The notes below the pieces were generated by a model. The model was not told the origin of the DNA. It ran no database searches and saw only the letters and a program-made list of their open reading frames with translations. 64,000 nt of DNA from Hyphomicrobiales bacterium. GTDB taxonomy: Bacteria > Pseudomonadota > Alphaproteobacteria > Rhizobiales > Rhizobiaceae. Position 1 is the first letter of the stretch; the number at the start of each line of letters is the position of its first letter. Of this stretch, positions 43,097-51,195 are shown one piece after another. The stretch covers positions 22,110 to 86,109 of the forward strand of contig UBNQ01000038.1 of assembly GCA_900466875.1 (NCBI GenBank), given 5' to 3'. Both the position numbers and the translations under genes were made by a program.

Positions 43097-44464
43097 ATGT
43101 CGCATGGTACCGCGTTGAAGCCGGCGAAATCGGCACGCTCGGAAGCTCTCAAAGGGACGATCCGGATACCCGGCGACAAGTCGATATCGCATCGCTCCTT
43201 TATGTTTGGTGGTCTTGCATCCGGCGAAACCCGTATCACCGGTCTGCTTGAAGGCGAGGATGTCATCAATACCGGCAAGGCGATGCGCGCCATGGGCGCC
43301 AGGATCGAAAAGGTCGGCGCCGAATGGATCATCCAGGGCACCGGCAACGGCGCGCTTCTGGCACCCGAAGCGCCGCTCGATTTCGGCAATGCCGGCACCG
43401 GCTGCCGCCTGACCATGGGTCTGGTCGGCGTTTACGACTTCGCCTCCACCTTCATCGGCGATGCATCGCTCTCCAATCGCCCCATGGGCCGCGTGTTGAA
43501 CCCGCTGCGCGAAATGGGCGTACAGGTAACCTCCACCGAAGGCGATCGCCTGCCGGTGACGCTGCATGGGCCGAAGACGCCGAACCCGATCACCTACCGC
43601 GTGCCGATGGCCTCCGCCCAAGTGAAGTCCGCCGTTCTGCTTGCCGGTCTCAATACGCCGGGCATCACGACGGTCATCGAGCCGGTCATGACCCGCGATC
43701 ATACGGAAAAGATGCTGCAGGGCTTTGGCGCTGATCTCACCGTCGAGACTGACGCAGACGGCGTGCGCACCATCCGGCTCGTTGGCCGGGGCCAGCTCAA
43801 GGGCCAGGTCATCGACGTGCCGGGCGACCCGTCCTCGACGGCCTTCCCGCTGGTTGCGGCTTTGCTGACGCCGGGCTCCGACGTCACCATCCTCAACGTG
43901 CTGATGAACCCGACCCGCACGGGCCTGATCCTGACGCTGCAGGAAATGGGGGCCGATATCGAGGTGCAGAACGCGCGCCTGGCTGGTGGCGAAGACGTAG
44001 CGGACCTGCGTGTAAAATATTCCGAGCTGAAGGGCGTCACCGTTCCTGCCGATCGCGCACCCTCGATGATCGACGAATATCCGGTTCTGGCCGTCGCAGC
44101 GGCCTATGCGACTGGCACGACGACGATGCTCGGCCTTGAAGAACTTCGGGTAAAGGAATCCGACCGTCTTTCGGCCGTCGCCGAGGGACTGAAGCTCAAT
44201 GGCGTCGATTGCGACGAAGGCAAGGAAACGCTGGTCGTCCGCGGACGTCCGGGCGGCAAGGGTTATGGCAATGCCTCGGGCAGGGCTGTGGTCACCCATA
44301 TAGACCATCGCATCGCCATGAGCTTCCTCGTTCTGGGGCTTGCTTCGGAACATCCGGTCACCGTCGATGACGCCTCGATCATCGCGACGAGCTTCCCGGA
44401 ATTCATGGACCTGATGACCGGTCTCGGCGCGAAGATCGAGTTTGTGGACGGTGAGGCAGCCTGA
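43097..44464 (+). CDS. aroA: 3-phosphoshikimate 1-carboxyvinyltransferase (class II EPSPS)
   Basis: AroA joins shikimate-3-phosphate and phosphoenolpyruvate in the shikimate pathway. The 455-residue product has GDKSISHRSFMFGGLASGET, GNAGTGCRLTMGLVGVYDF, RPMGRVLNPLREMGV and SASAQ-type loop ASAQVKSAVLLAGLN, and is very like the Agrobacterium CP4 enzyme over its whole length. At residue 100 it has Gly (DFGNAG), where the glyphosate-insensitive CP4 enzyme has Ala. It overlaps cmk by one base and forms an aroA-cmk-rpsA series. Confidence 0.96.
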   Translation: MSHGTALKPAKSARSEALKGTIRIPGDKSISHRSFMFGGLASGETRITGLLEGEDVINTGKAMRAMGARIEKVGAEWIIQGTGNGALLAPEAPLDFGNAGTGCRLTMGLVGVYDFASTFIGDASLSNRPMGRVLNPLREMGVQVTSTEGDRLPVTLHGPKTPNPITYRVPMASAQVKSAVLLAGLNTPGITTVIEPVMTRDHTEKMLQGFGADLTVETDADGVRTIRLVGRGQLKGQVIDVPGDPSSTAFPLVAALLTPGSDVTILNVLMNPTRTGLILTLQEMGADIEVQNARLAGGEDVADLRVKYSELKGVTVPADRAPSMIDEYPVLAVAAAYATGTTTMLGLEELRVKESDRLSAVAEGLKLNGVDCDEGKETLVVRGRPGGKGYGNASGRAVVTHIDHRIAMSFLVLGLASEHPVTVDDASIIATSFPEFMDLMTGLGAKIEFVDGEAA

Positions 44465-45099
44465 TGAGCGTGGTCATCGCCATTGATGGCCCGGCCGCAG
44501 CGGGCAAGGGCACGCTGTCGCGCCAGATCGCCGAGGAATATGGTTTCCATCACCTCGACACGGGCCTGACCTATCGCGCCACCGCCAAGGCGCTTCTCGA
44601 TGCGGGCCTGCCGCTGGATGACGAGGCGGTCGCAGAGAAGATGGCACGCGAGGTCGAACTTGCCGGCCTCGAGCGCGATATCCTCTCCGCCCATGCCATC
44701 GGCGAGGCGGCGTCCAAGATCGCCGTCATGCCGAAAGTGCGGCGTGCGCTGGTCGAAGCCCAGCAGGCTTTCTCGAAAAGGAGGCCCGGCACGGTTCTCG
44801 ATGGCCGCGATATCGGCACCGTCGTCTGCCCCGATGCGCCGGTAAAACTCTATGTCACGGCCTCCGCCGATGTGCGCGCGAAACGCCGTTATGACGAGAT
44901 CATCGCCAAGGGCGGCGAGGCGAGTTATGATGACGTCTTCGCCGACGTGAAGAAGCGCGACGAGCGCGATATGGGACGCGCCGACAGCCCGCTGAAGCCC
45001 GCGGAAGACGCGCACTTGCTTGATACGTCCAAAATGGGTATAGAGGCCGCGTTTCAGGCCGCGAAGTCGTTGATCGATGCCGCACTGACAAAGAATTGA
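44464..45099 (+). CDS. cmk: Cytidylate kinase
   Basis: Cmk phosphorylates CMP and dCMP. The 211-residue product has the P-loop IDGPAAAGKGTLSRQIAEEY, the HLDTGLTYRA substrate motif, LDGRDIGTVVCPDAPVKLYV and the lid region KKRDERDMGRADSPLKPAED. Its ATG shares a base with the aroA stop, and the rpsA gene follows after a 174-base leader, the conserved aroA-cmk-rpsA order. Confidence 0.95.
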   Translation: MSVVIAIDGPAAAGKGTLSRQIAEEYGFHHLDTGLTYRATAKALLDAGLPLDDEAVAEKMAREVELAGLERDILSAHAIGEAASKIAVMPKVRRALVEAQQAFSKRRPGTVLDGRDIGTVVCPDAPVKLYVTASADVRAKRRYDEIIAKGGEASYDDVFADVKKRDERDMGRADSPLKPAEDAHLLDTSKMGIEAAFQAAKSLIDAALTKN

Positions 45100-45239
45100 C
45101 GGAGTGCCGGGAAGCTGGCTTTTCGTTCGCTAAGATCCCGCAGTTCAGTCCCAGCGCCGGATAGCCTCCCACGGTATGACCGATTGAGAGAGGCGGGCCT
45201 GGACTTCGGGCGTGTTTAACACGAACCACCGGCGCATGC

Positions 45240-45259
45240 GTGTCCTTGAACTAGGACAC
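45240..45259 (+). promoter_or_regulatory. Hairpin in rpsA leader next to ribosome-binding site
   Basis: GTGTCCT and AGGACAC pair across TGAACT, ending five bases before AGGAG of the rpsA ribosome-binding site. Such hairpins can take part in S1 autoregulation; proposed by position only. Confidence 0.35.
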
Positions 45260-45273
45260 GATCAGGAGATTTC

Positions 45274-46980
45274 ATGGCAGTAACTAACCCCACGCGCGAA
45301 GACTTTGCAGCTCTTCTCGAGGAATCCTTCGCATCCAACGATCTGGCCGAAGGCTACGTTACCAAAGGTCTGGTAACGGCAATCGAAAAGGACATGGCAG
45401 TTGTCGACGTCGGCCTCAAGGTCGAAGGTCGCATCGCGCTTAAGGAATTCGGTGCCAAGGGCAAGGACGGTTCGCTGAAGGTCGGCGACGAAGTCGAAGT
45501 CTATGTCGAGCGCATTGAAAACGCTCTCGGCGAAGCTGTTCTGTCGCGCGAAAAGGCTCGTCGCGAAGAAAGCTGGGTCAAGCTCGAAGCCAAGTTCGAA
45601 GCTGGCGAGCGCGTTGAAGGCGTTATCTTCAACCAGGTCAAGGGTGGCTTCACCGTCGATCTCGACGGCGCCGTTGCCTTCCTGCCGCGTTCGCAGGTCG
45701 ACATCCGTCCGATCCGCGACGTTACCCCGCTCATGCACAACCCGCAGCCCTTCGAAATCCTCAAGATGGACAAGCGTCGCGGCAACATCGTCGTTTCGCG
45801 CCGTACGGTTCTCGAAGAGTCGCGTGCCGAGCAGCGTTCTGAAATCGTTCAGAACCTCGAAGAAGGCCAGGTTGTTGACGGCGTCGTCAAGAACATCACC
45901 GATTACGGTGCGTTCGTTGACCTCGGCGGCATCGACGGCCTGCTGCACGTCACCGACATGGCATGGCGCCGTGTGAATCATCCGTCGGAAATCCTGTCCA
46001 TTGGCCAGTCGGTCAAGGTTCAGATCATCCGCATCAACCAGGAAACCCACCGCATCTCGCTCGGCATGAAGCAGCTCGAGTCGGATCCGTGGGATGGCAT
46101 CGCGGCCAAGTACCCGATCGGCAAGAAGATCTCCGGTACCGTCACGAACATCACCGATTACGGTGCATTCGTAGAGCTGGAGCCGGGCATCGAAGGCCTG
46201 ATCCACATCTCCGAAATGTCCTGGACGAAGAAGAACGTTCATCCCGGCAAGATCCTTTCGACCACGCAGGACGTCGACGTTGTCGTTCTCGAAGTCGATC
46301 CGTCGAAGCGCCGCATCTCGCTTGGCCTCAAGCAGACGCTGGAAAACCCGTGGCAGGCATTCGCCTTCACGCATCCGGCTGGCACTGAAGTCGAAGGTGA
46401 AGTCAAGAACAAGACCGAATTCGGCCTGTTCATCGGCCTCGAAGGCGACGTTGACGGCATGGTTCACCTGTCGGATCTCGACTGGAACCGTCCGGGCGAG
46501 CAGGTCATCGAAGAGTTCAACAAGGGCGACGTCGTCAAGGCTGTCGTTCTCGATGTTGATGTCGAGAAGGAGCGTATCTCGCTCGGCATCAAGCAGCTCG
46601 GCAAGGACGCCGTTGGTGACGCAGCCGCTACCGGCGACCTGCGCAAGAACGCTGTCGTTTCGTGCGAAATCACCGCCATTAACGACGGCGGCATCGAAGT
46701 GAAGCTCGTCAACCACGAAGACCTCACCTCCTTCATCCGCCGCAACGACCTGGCACGCGATCGTGACGATCAGCGTCCGGAGCGTTTCTCGGTTGGCCAG
46801 GTTATCGACGCTCGCGTCGTCAACTTCTCCAAGAAGGACCGCAAGGTCATGCTTTCCATCAAGGCGCTCGAAATCGCCGAAGAGAAGGAAGCAGTTGCAC
46901 AGTTCGGTTCGTCCGACTCGGGCGCTTCGCTCGGCGACATCCTGGGCGCAGCCCTGAAGAACCGCGGCAACAACGAGTAA
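45274..46980 (+). CDS. rpsA: 30S ribosomal protein S1
   Basis: S1 unfolds mRNA and brings it to the 30S subunit. The 568-residue product has six S1 repeats, most clearly GQVVDGVVKNITDYGAFVDL, GKKISGTVTNITDYGAFVEL and GTEVEGEVKNKTEFGLFIGL, as in full-length alphaproteobacterial S1. AGGAG precedes the ATG by about five bases. A strong terminator follows. Confidence 0.97.
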   Translation: MAVTNPTREDFAALLEESFASNDLAEGYVTKGLVTAIEKDMAVVDVGLKVEGRIALKEFGAKGKDGSLKVGDEVEVYVERIENALGEAVLSREKARREESWVKLEAKFEAGERVEGVIFNQVKGGFTVDLDGAVAFLPRSQVDIRPIRDVTPLMHNPQPFEILKMDKRRGNIVVSRRTVLEESRAEQRSEIVQNLEEGQVVDGVVKNITDYGAFVDLGGIDGLLHVTDMAWRRVNHPSEILSIGQSVKVQIIRINQETHRISLGMKQLESDPWDGIAAKYPIGKKISGTVTNITDYGAFVELEPGIEGLIHISEMSWTKKNVHPGKILSTTQDVDVVVLEVDPSKRRISLGLKQTLENPWQAFAFTHPAGTEVEGEVKNKTEFGLFIGLEGDVDGMVHLSDLDWNRPGEQVIEEFNKGDVVKAVVLDVDVEKERISLGIKQLGKDAVGDAAATGDLRKNAVVSCEITAINDGGIEVKLVNHEDLTSFIRRNDLARDRDDQRPERFSVGQVIDARVVNFSKKDRKVMLSIKALEIAEEKEAVAQFGSSDSGASLGDILGAALKNRGNNE

Positions 46981-47002
46981 TCGTCGTTACCTGAACAAAA
47001 AG

Positions 47003-47035
47003 AAGCCGCCGGATCGAAAGGTCCGGCGGCTTTTC
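47003..47035 (+). terminator. Rho-independent terminator of rpsA
   Basis: AAGCCGCCGGA (47003-47013) pairs with TCCGGCGGCTT (47022-47032), followed by TTTTCTGTTG. It lies 22 bases after the rpsA stop. Confidence 0.9.
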
Positions 47036-47077
47036 TGTTGTGTTTTCGGGACGGCCGGCTCTCCCGGGACTTGGTAT

Positions 47078-48820
47078 TCAGTTCCAGCCGGCCATCCGCC
47101 AGTAGAGATCGGTCGGCCGTGCCTCCGGAGCGTCGGCCTCTATTCTGGCCTCGCCGGCCCGGTATCCGGCTGCCTTTTCCGCCTTCGTCATCGTTTCACC
47201 GGCGATTTCCTCGTCGTCCGCATCGTCCTGTGGCTGCTCGTCCTGCTGTTCATCGTCGAACGCCTGCTGCTGCGTGGATCCGTCCTGCTCCTCGTCCTCG
47301 ATGGCTTCGATCGGCTCGGCCTTGCGATGTTCCTGTCGGGGCTCGTCTTCGGCAGGAGGATAGGCGGCTACATAAGGCCAGGGCAGCGCTTCGCGTGGCT
47401 GCGTCGGCGGAGCGGCAGCGGCACCCGCCATCGTCGCCATTTGCTGCTCCGCCGTATCCCCACGTGAAATCGCCGCGGCTATGCCGGCTTTATCCGGGGC
47501 TTCGCCATGGACGACAGGTGCCGTCGGCGCACTCTGAGCCGAGGCAGGCGTGCTTTGCCCGCCGGTGGGGCGCTGTTGCGCAATGGATGGATCATCGGCC
47601 GCCGTCTGGCTCGCGGGTGACGTTGCCGGCATATGCGCGGTTTCCGGCAGATCGAGTTCGGACAGGACCGTCGCGAGCCAATTTGCCAGTTTGATCAGTG
47701 TCTGGTCGGAAAGCGCTGACCATAACCGCGCCGGGACTGGCATATCGAGCTTGAACATTTCCACGGCGGTGCGGGCCAGAGCCTGCATCTCATGCGGCTT
47801 TGCCGCAATCGTCTGTCGCGCGTCGCCGTCCGCGACGATCCGGGGCTGATTGCCGACGACCGCTGCGGGGCCAGGCTGGGTCCGATGGGCTTCGGCTCGC
47901 TCGACGCCCGGCTGAGGGATGCCCGGCAGGGCAGGTTGCGCCGTTGTCGGCCTGGTTGCAGCCGCTACGTCATTTGACACGGGGTTCGGTCGGCTCGATA
48001 CGGCCTGCAAAGGTACGGTATCGGCTTGACGTACTGCACCGGCCATGGGGGCCTGTGCTTGCTCGGACCGATCCGGCTTGACTGCGGCAGGCATGGGCGT
48101 GGAGAATGTCTGGGAAGCGGCCGGACGCTGGCTTTGCCCCTCCGCAACCTTCAACGGCGTATCGTTGGTGACCGGCTGGCGGAGGACGCTAACCTGATCG
48201 TCGGCTGAGGCCACCGGTGCAGGCGCTTGGCCCAGCTGGCCGGTCTGAGGCCTCTGTGCTGCCGCCGGACTGCTATTTTGCGGCATGCGAGGAGCATTGG
48301 AATTCATCGGCGCATCTGCGCTCGCATTCTGCCGGTACAGGCTGACGACGGTTTTTGCGGCCAGATCTCGCTGGTTGATGTTGGCCGCCTCCATATGGGC
48401 GGCGAGCCGGGCAGCGGTAGGCCCGGAAGGTTCCTTCAGGATTTCCGCCATCAACCGCAGGGAGATCCCCTTGACGATCTGGTTCAGGAGCCGCTCCACA
48501 TTTGCGATTTCCTGTGGCTTCAAGGCCTGCACCGCCTCGAACAGGCGCGTCGTGTAGTCGATCAGCGTTTCGTTTTCCCGCCGTGGCATCTTCAACAGCT
48601 TGCCGATCGTTTCGGCAAGGATCGAGGAGCCGTGCGCCAGCTTCAGCTGTGCCGACAGGGATGCAGCGTCGAGGCGCGCATTTGAAAGGATCGCGTCGCT
48701 TTCTGCCTGAGCCGGCGCGGCGTTCGACGGCACAGTCACGCGCGAAGGGGTGATCGCTGTCTGCGCCTGACTCTGGTAATCTGCAGTCGAACTCAACGCG
48801 GCACGAACGGGTGGCAGCAT
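47078..48820 (-). CDS. Large Pro/Ala/Gln-rich, mostly disordered protein
   Basis: From ATG 48820 (GGAG six bases upstream; an in-frame ATG lies four codons earlier) the product is 580 residues. Residues about 45-165 look helical and folded (LSAQLKLAHGSSILAETIGK and LIDYTTRLFEAVQALKPQEI). Most of the rest is Ala/Pro/Gln/Thr-rich and disordered, with a second helical patch near residues 340-390 (VEMFKLDMPVPARLWSALSD). The end is very acidic (EAIEDEEQDG and on). There is no signal peptide or membrane segment. The layout recalls flagellar hook-length proteins of the FliK type, but I see no firm FliK C-terminal motif and no flagellar neighbours. Function unassigned. Confidence 0.7.
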   Translation of the reverse strand: MLPPVRAALSSTADYQSQAQTAITPSRVTVPSNAAPAQAESDAILSNARLDAASLSAQLKLAHGSSILAETIGKLLKMPRRENETLIDYTTRLFEAVQALKPQEIANVERLLNQIVKGISLRLMAEILKEPSGPTAARLAAHMEAANINQRDLAAKTVVSLYRQNASADAPMNSNAPRMPQNSSPAAAQRPQTGQLGQAPAPVASADDQVSVLRQPVTNDTPLKVAEGQSQRPAASQTFSTPMPAAVKPDRSEQAQAPMAGAVRQADTVPLQAVSSRPNPVSNDVAAATRPTTAQPALPGIPQPGVERAEAHRTQPGPAAVVGNQPRIVADGDARQTIAAKPHEMQALARTAVEMFKLDMPVPARLWSALSDQTLIKLANWLATVLSELDLPETAHMPATSPASQTAADDPSIAQQRPTGGQSTPASAQSAPTAPVVHGEAPDKAGIAAAISRGDTAEQQMATMAGAAAAPPTQPREALPWPYVAAYPPAEDEPRQEHRKAEPIEAIEDEEQDGSTQQQAFDDEQQDEQPQDDADDEEIAGETMTKAEKAAGYRAGEARIEADAPEARPTDLYWRMAGWN

Positions 48821-49037
48821 CGCATGCTCCATCTGTTATCTGCGACGGTGGAACAGTTCGGCCAGGTTCTGGGTATGGTGCGGTTGCGGCCGCGACGCCT
48901 CATGGCGGGATGATGCCGATTGACAGACGTTAAACGAAAATGGTTAACGCCCGGCTAATTCGTTTTGCCGCGATAGCCACTCCCGCGGCAGTTTTCACGG
49001 CATCGCGGGGAACTATGCAGAGGCGGCCTGAACCCGC

Positions 49038-49661
49038 TCAGCTATGCGCAAAAATATCCGTCTCTTCCCAGCCGAGAAGATCGAGCTTGGCCCGAGCCGG
49101 CAGGAACTCGAAACAGGCTGCTGCAAGTTCGGTACGGCCATCGCGAATGAGCCGCATGGTCAGCTTGTCGCGCAAGGCATGCAAATGAAGCACGTCTGAA
49201 GCCGCATATTCGAGCTGTGCCTGCGACAGAGTTTCAGCAGCCCAGTCTGTCTGTTGCTGGGCCTTGGAAATATCAACCTCGAGCAGTTCCCTCAGATTGT
49301 CCTTGAGCCCATGGCGATCGGTATAGGTTCGTGTCAGACGCGAAGCGATCTTGGTGCAGAAGACCGGCGTGGCCATGACCCCGAACGTATGGAAAAGCAC
49401 GGCGATATCGAACCGGCCATAGTGGAATATCTTCTGGCGCGACGAATCAGCCAGCAATGCGACGAGATTCGGTGCGTGATTCTGTCCGGCAGCAATGCGG
49501 ATCACATCGGCTGTGCCATCCCCCGGTGATAACTGCACAACACATAGGCGATCACGGCGGGGAACAAGGCCGAGTGTTTCCGTGTCGATCGCGACCGCGC
49601 CCGTGTAACGGACTGCCGCCGTCGCAGGAAGATCACCCTCATGGTAGCGAATTTCAGCCAT
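49038..49661 (-). CDS. nrnC: NanoRNase C, RNase D-like 3'-5' exonuclease
   Basis: NrnC degrades very short RNAs (nano-RNAs, including pGpG) in alphaproteobacteria that lack Orn. From ATG 49661 the product is 207 residues, matching the family. It shows the DEDD exonuclease residues: Asp26 and Glu28 in VAIDTETLGL, Asp in FHYGRFDIAVLF and YAASDVLHL with the DEDDy tyrosine. It lacks the HRDC domains of true RNase D. The longer upstream frame lacks family support. Confidence 0.88.
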   Translation of the reverse strand: MAEIRYHEGDLPATAAVRYTGAVAIDTETLGLVPRRDRLCVVQLSPGDGTADVIRIAAGQNHAPNLVALLADSSRQKIFHYGRFDIAVLFHTFGVMATPVFCTKIASRLTRTYTDRHGLKDNLRELLEVDISKAQQQTDWAAETLSQAQLEYAASDVLHLHALRDKLTMRLIRDGRTELAAACFEFLPARAKLDLLGWEETDIFAHS

Positions 49662-49770
49662 ATCCGCGCCTTTCCAAGCATTTGAATCGATATCGCCTAT
49701 AATCCAGCTTTGCCCGTTGCGATATAGCGATGATGGCGGAGGTGATATCTCCGTTCTGGGCAAATGCTCA

Positions 49771-49799
49771 GCATTGCACATAATGCATTGCTGCAATGC
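49771..49799. promoter_or_regulatory. Perfect palindrome upstream of the small-RNA promoter
   Basis: GCATTGCTGCAATGC (49785-49799) is a perfect 7-1-7 palindrome, and a third GCATTGC half lies at 49771-49777, 14 bases from the first arm. The palindrome ends 10 bases before the -35 of the small RNA at 49810. It is compatible with a LysR-type site, which would make that RNA stress- or redox-responsive. Confidence 0.5.
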
Positions 49800-49809
49800 G
49801 CCTAACCGG

Positions 49810-49839
49810 CTTGGCGAGCATACCAGTGTTAGCCTATAT
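49810..49839 (+). promoter_or_regulatory. Sigma-70-type promoter of the anti-SD small RNA
   Basis: CTTGGC (49810-49815) and CTATAT (49834-49839) are 18 bases apart (17 if TTGGCG is taken as the -35), a good rhizobial housekeeping promoter. Transcription would start near 49846, at the foot of the first hairpin. Confidence 0.65.
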
Positions 49840-49845
49840 GTTGGT

Positions 49846-49964
49846 CATCGAACGACGCACTCCTCCTCCCAGTGTCGTTCGATACGGATCGACAACATCC
49901 TCCTCCTCCCAGTTGTCGATCAAGTTTAAAGCCTGGCGCATCCTCCTCCCGCGCCAGGCTTTTC
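49846..49964 (+). ncRNA. Alpha-r14 (NfeR1/'cuckoo') type small RNA with anti-Shine-Dalgarno loops
   Basis: Three successive hairpins each expose TCCTCCTCCC in the loop: stem ATCGAACGAC/GTCGTTCGAT (49847-49883), stem GATCGACAAC/GTTGTCGATC (49887-49921) and stem GCCTGGCGC/GCGCCAGGC (49931-49959). The third is followed by TTTT and acts as terminator. The predicted RNA is about 118 bases. Identical CCUCCUCCC loops repeated over hairpins define the alpha-r14 family of rhizobial trans-acting RNAs, which pair with ribosome-binding sites of many mRNAs. It lies between nrnC and the Ldh-family gene, in neither coding frame. Confidence 0.88.
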
Positions 49965-50108
49965 GCTTTTCTGGAGGTTTTTCCTGTAAATAATTCGGCA
50001 GCTCGATCGGATCGTTAAGCGGTCCGTCGCCATGTCATCGAGCCTGAGGTGCAGACCTGCAGCGCCATGTGCGTTCTCACAGGGCGCTGCAATCCCGTCA
50101 CCCTACAA

Positions 50109-51101
50109 TCAGCGAAGCGCGTCGATCGCCTTCAGCACGTCGTCCTCGATCTCGATCCCGTTCGCAAGGGCATCGGCCCGCAAGCCTTTTCCTCTGCGGC
50201 CGGGAAGCCGTACGCCGTCCTGCTTGGTCATTTCTTCCGCAAGCCCCGCCATGCGCATAGGCATGCCGCCGCCATTGGCGGCATCCGGATCGATCGCGAT
50301 GATCGTATGGCCGAGTTCCGGCGGCGGGCCGTTCTCGTCGAAAAGCGAACTTGCCTCATAGGAGAAGTTTGCACCCGCAAGGCCTGCCGACAGCACCTCG
50401 ACCATCAGCGCCAGAGCGGCACCCTTCGCCCCGCCGGAGGGCGCCATCGTGCCCTTCAGCGCCGCAGCGGCGTCGCTGGTGGGGTTTCCGTCGATATCGA
50501 AAGCCCAGTCGTCGGGAATGCTCTTCCCCTTCTGGTGAGCCTCCATGACCTTGCCGCGCGCAACCTTCGACAGTGCCAGGTCGATGACCAGCGGATCGGC
50601 ATTGGCGACCGGGACGGCGAACGCAATCGGATTGGTGCCGAAGAGCGGGCTCTTGCCGCCCCAGGGCGCCATGGCGGCCGGCGCGTTGGCGAACATCATT
50701 GCGATCAGGCCCTGCTCGGCAAACCGCTCCACCGTCAGCGCCATAACGCCGGCATGGTGCGAGCGCCCGATCGCGGCAAAGGCAATGCCTTGCTCGCGCG
50801 TGATGGCAGGCAGTTCGGCAAAGGCGAGATCGAGCGCAGGGTATGCGAAGCCGTGTGCGGCATCGATCGAAAGGACTGCGGGGCGGGGCCGCGAAAGCTT
50901 TGGAGCGGCCATGCCATCCACCTTGCCGGTGCGAACCTGTTTCACATAGGCAGGCACCCGGCGCAGACCGTGGCCGGATTGGCCGGCTGCTTCCGATTGC
51001 GCAAGTGCGCGGGCAACGGACAGAGCGGTCGAGGGTAGGACGCCGTTATCTTCGAAGATGCTGCGAACCAGCATCTCGGCTTCGGTCAATGTCATGTGCA
51101 T
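50109..51101 (-). CDS. Ldh/malate-lactate-type dehydrogenase (type 2)
   Basis: The 330-residue protein belongs to the Ldh_2 family of NAD(P)-dependent 2-hydroxyacid/imine dehydrogenases. It has GHGLRRVPAYVKQVRTGKVD near residue 43, IGRSHHAGVMALTVERFAEQ with the catalytic His, PLFGTNPIAFAVP and SGGAKGAALALMVE. Members use malate, L-lactate, ureidoglycolate, 2,3-diketogulonate or cyclic imino acids, so the substrate is open. It is convergent with the small RNA. Confidence 0.88.
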   Translation of the reverse strand: MHMTLTEAEMLVRSIFEDNGVLPSTALSVARALAQSEAAGQSGHGLRRVPAYVKQVRTGKVDGMAAPKLSRPRPAVLSIDAAHGFAYPALDLAFAELPAITREQGIAFAAIGRSHHAGVMALTVERFAEQGLIAMMFANAPAAMAPWGGKSPLFGTNPIAFAVPVANADPLVIDLALSKVARGKVMEAHQKGKSIPDDWAFDIDGNPTSDAAAALKGTMAPSGGAKGAALALMVEVLSAGLAGANFSYEASSLFDENGPPPELGHTIIAIDPDAANGGGMPMRMAGLAEEMTKQDGVRLPGRRGKGLRADALANGIEIEDDVLKAIDALR

Positions 51102-51195
51102 GGGAGGGGGTCCAGAAATTCCGTTTTGAGGCGAGGGACCTGAGGTATCTGGCCTTTGCTTCCAAGCGGAATTTCGGGTCGGATCCCTTATGAGG

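Noticed and set aside
49861..49950. Three spaced TCCTCCTCCC units as a short CRISPR or tandem repeat
   Set aside because: The units lie in loops of three different hairpins with unrelated stems and irregular spacing, and a terminator follows; a small RNA explains them better.
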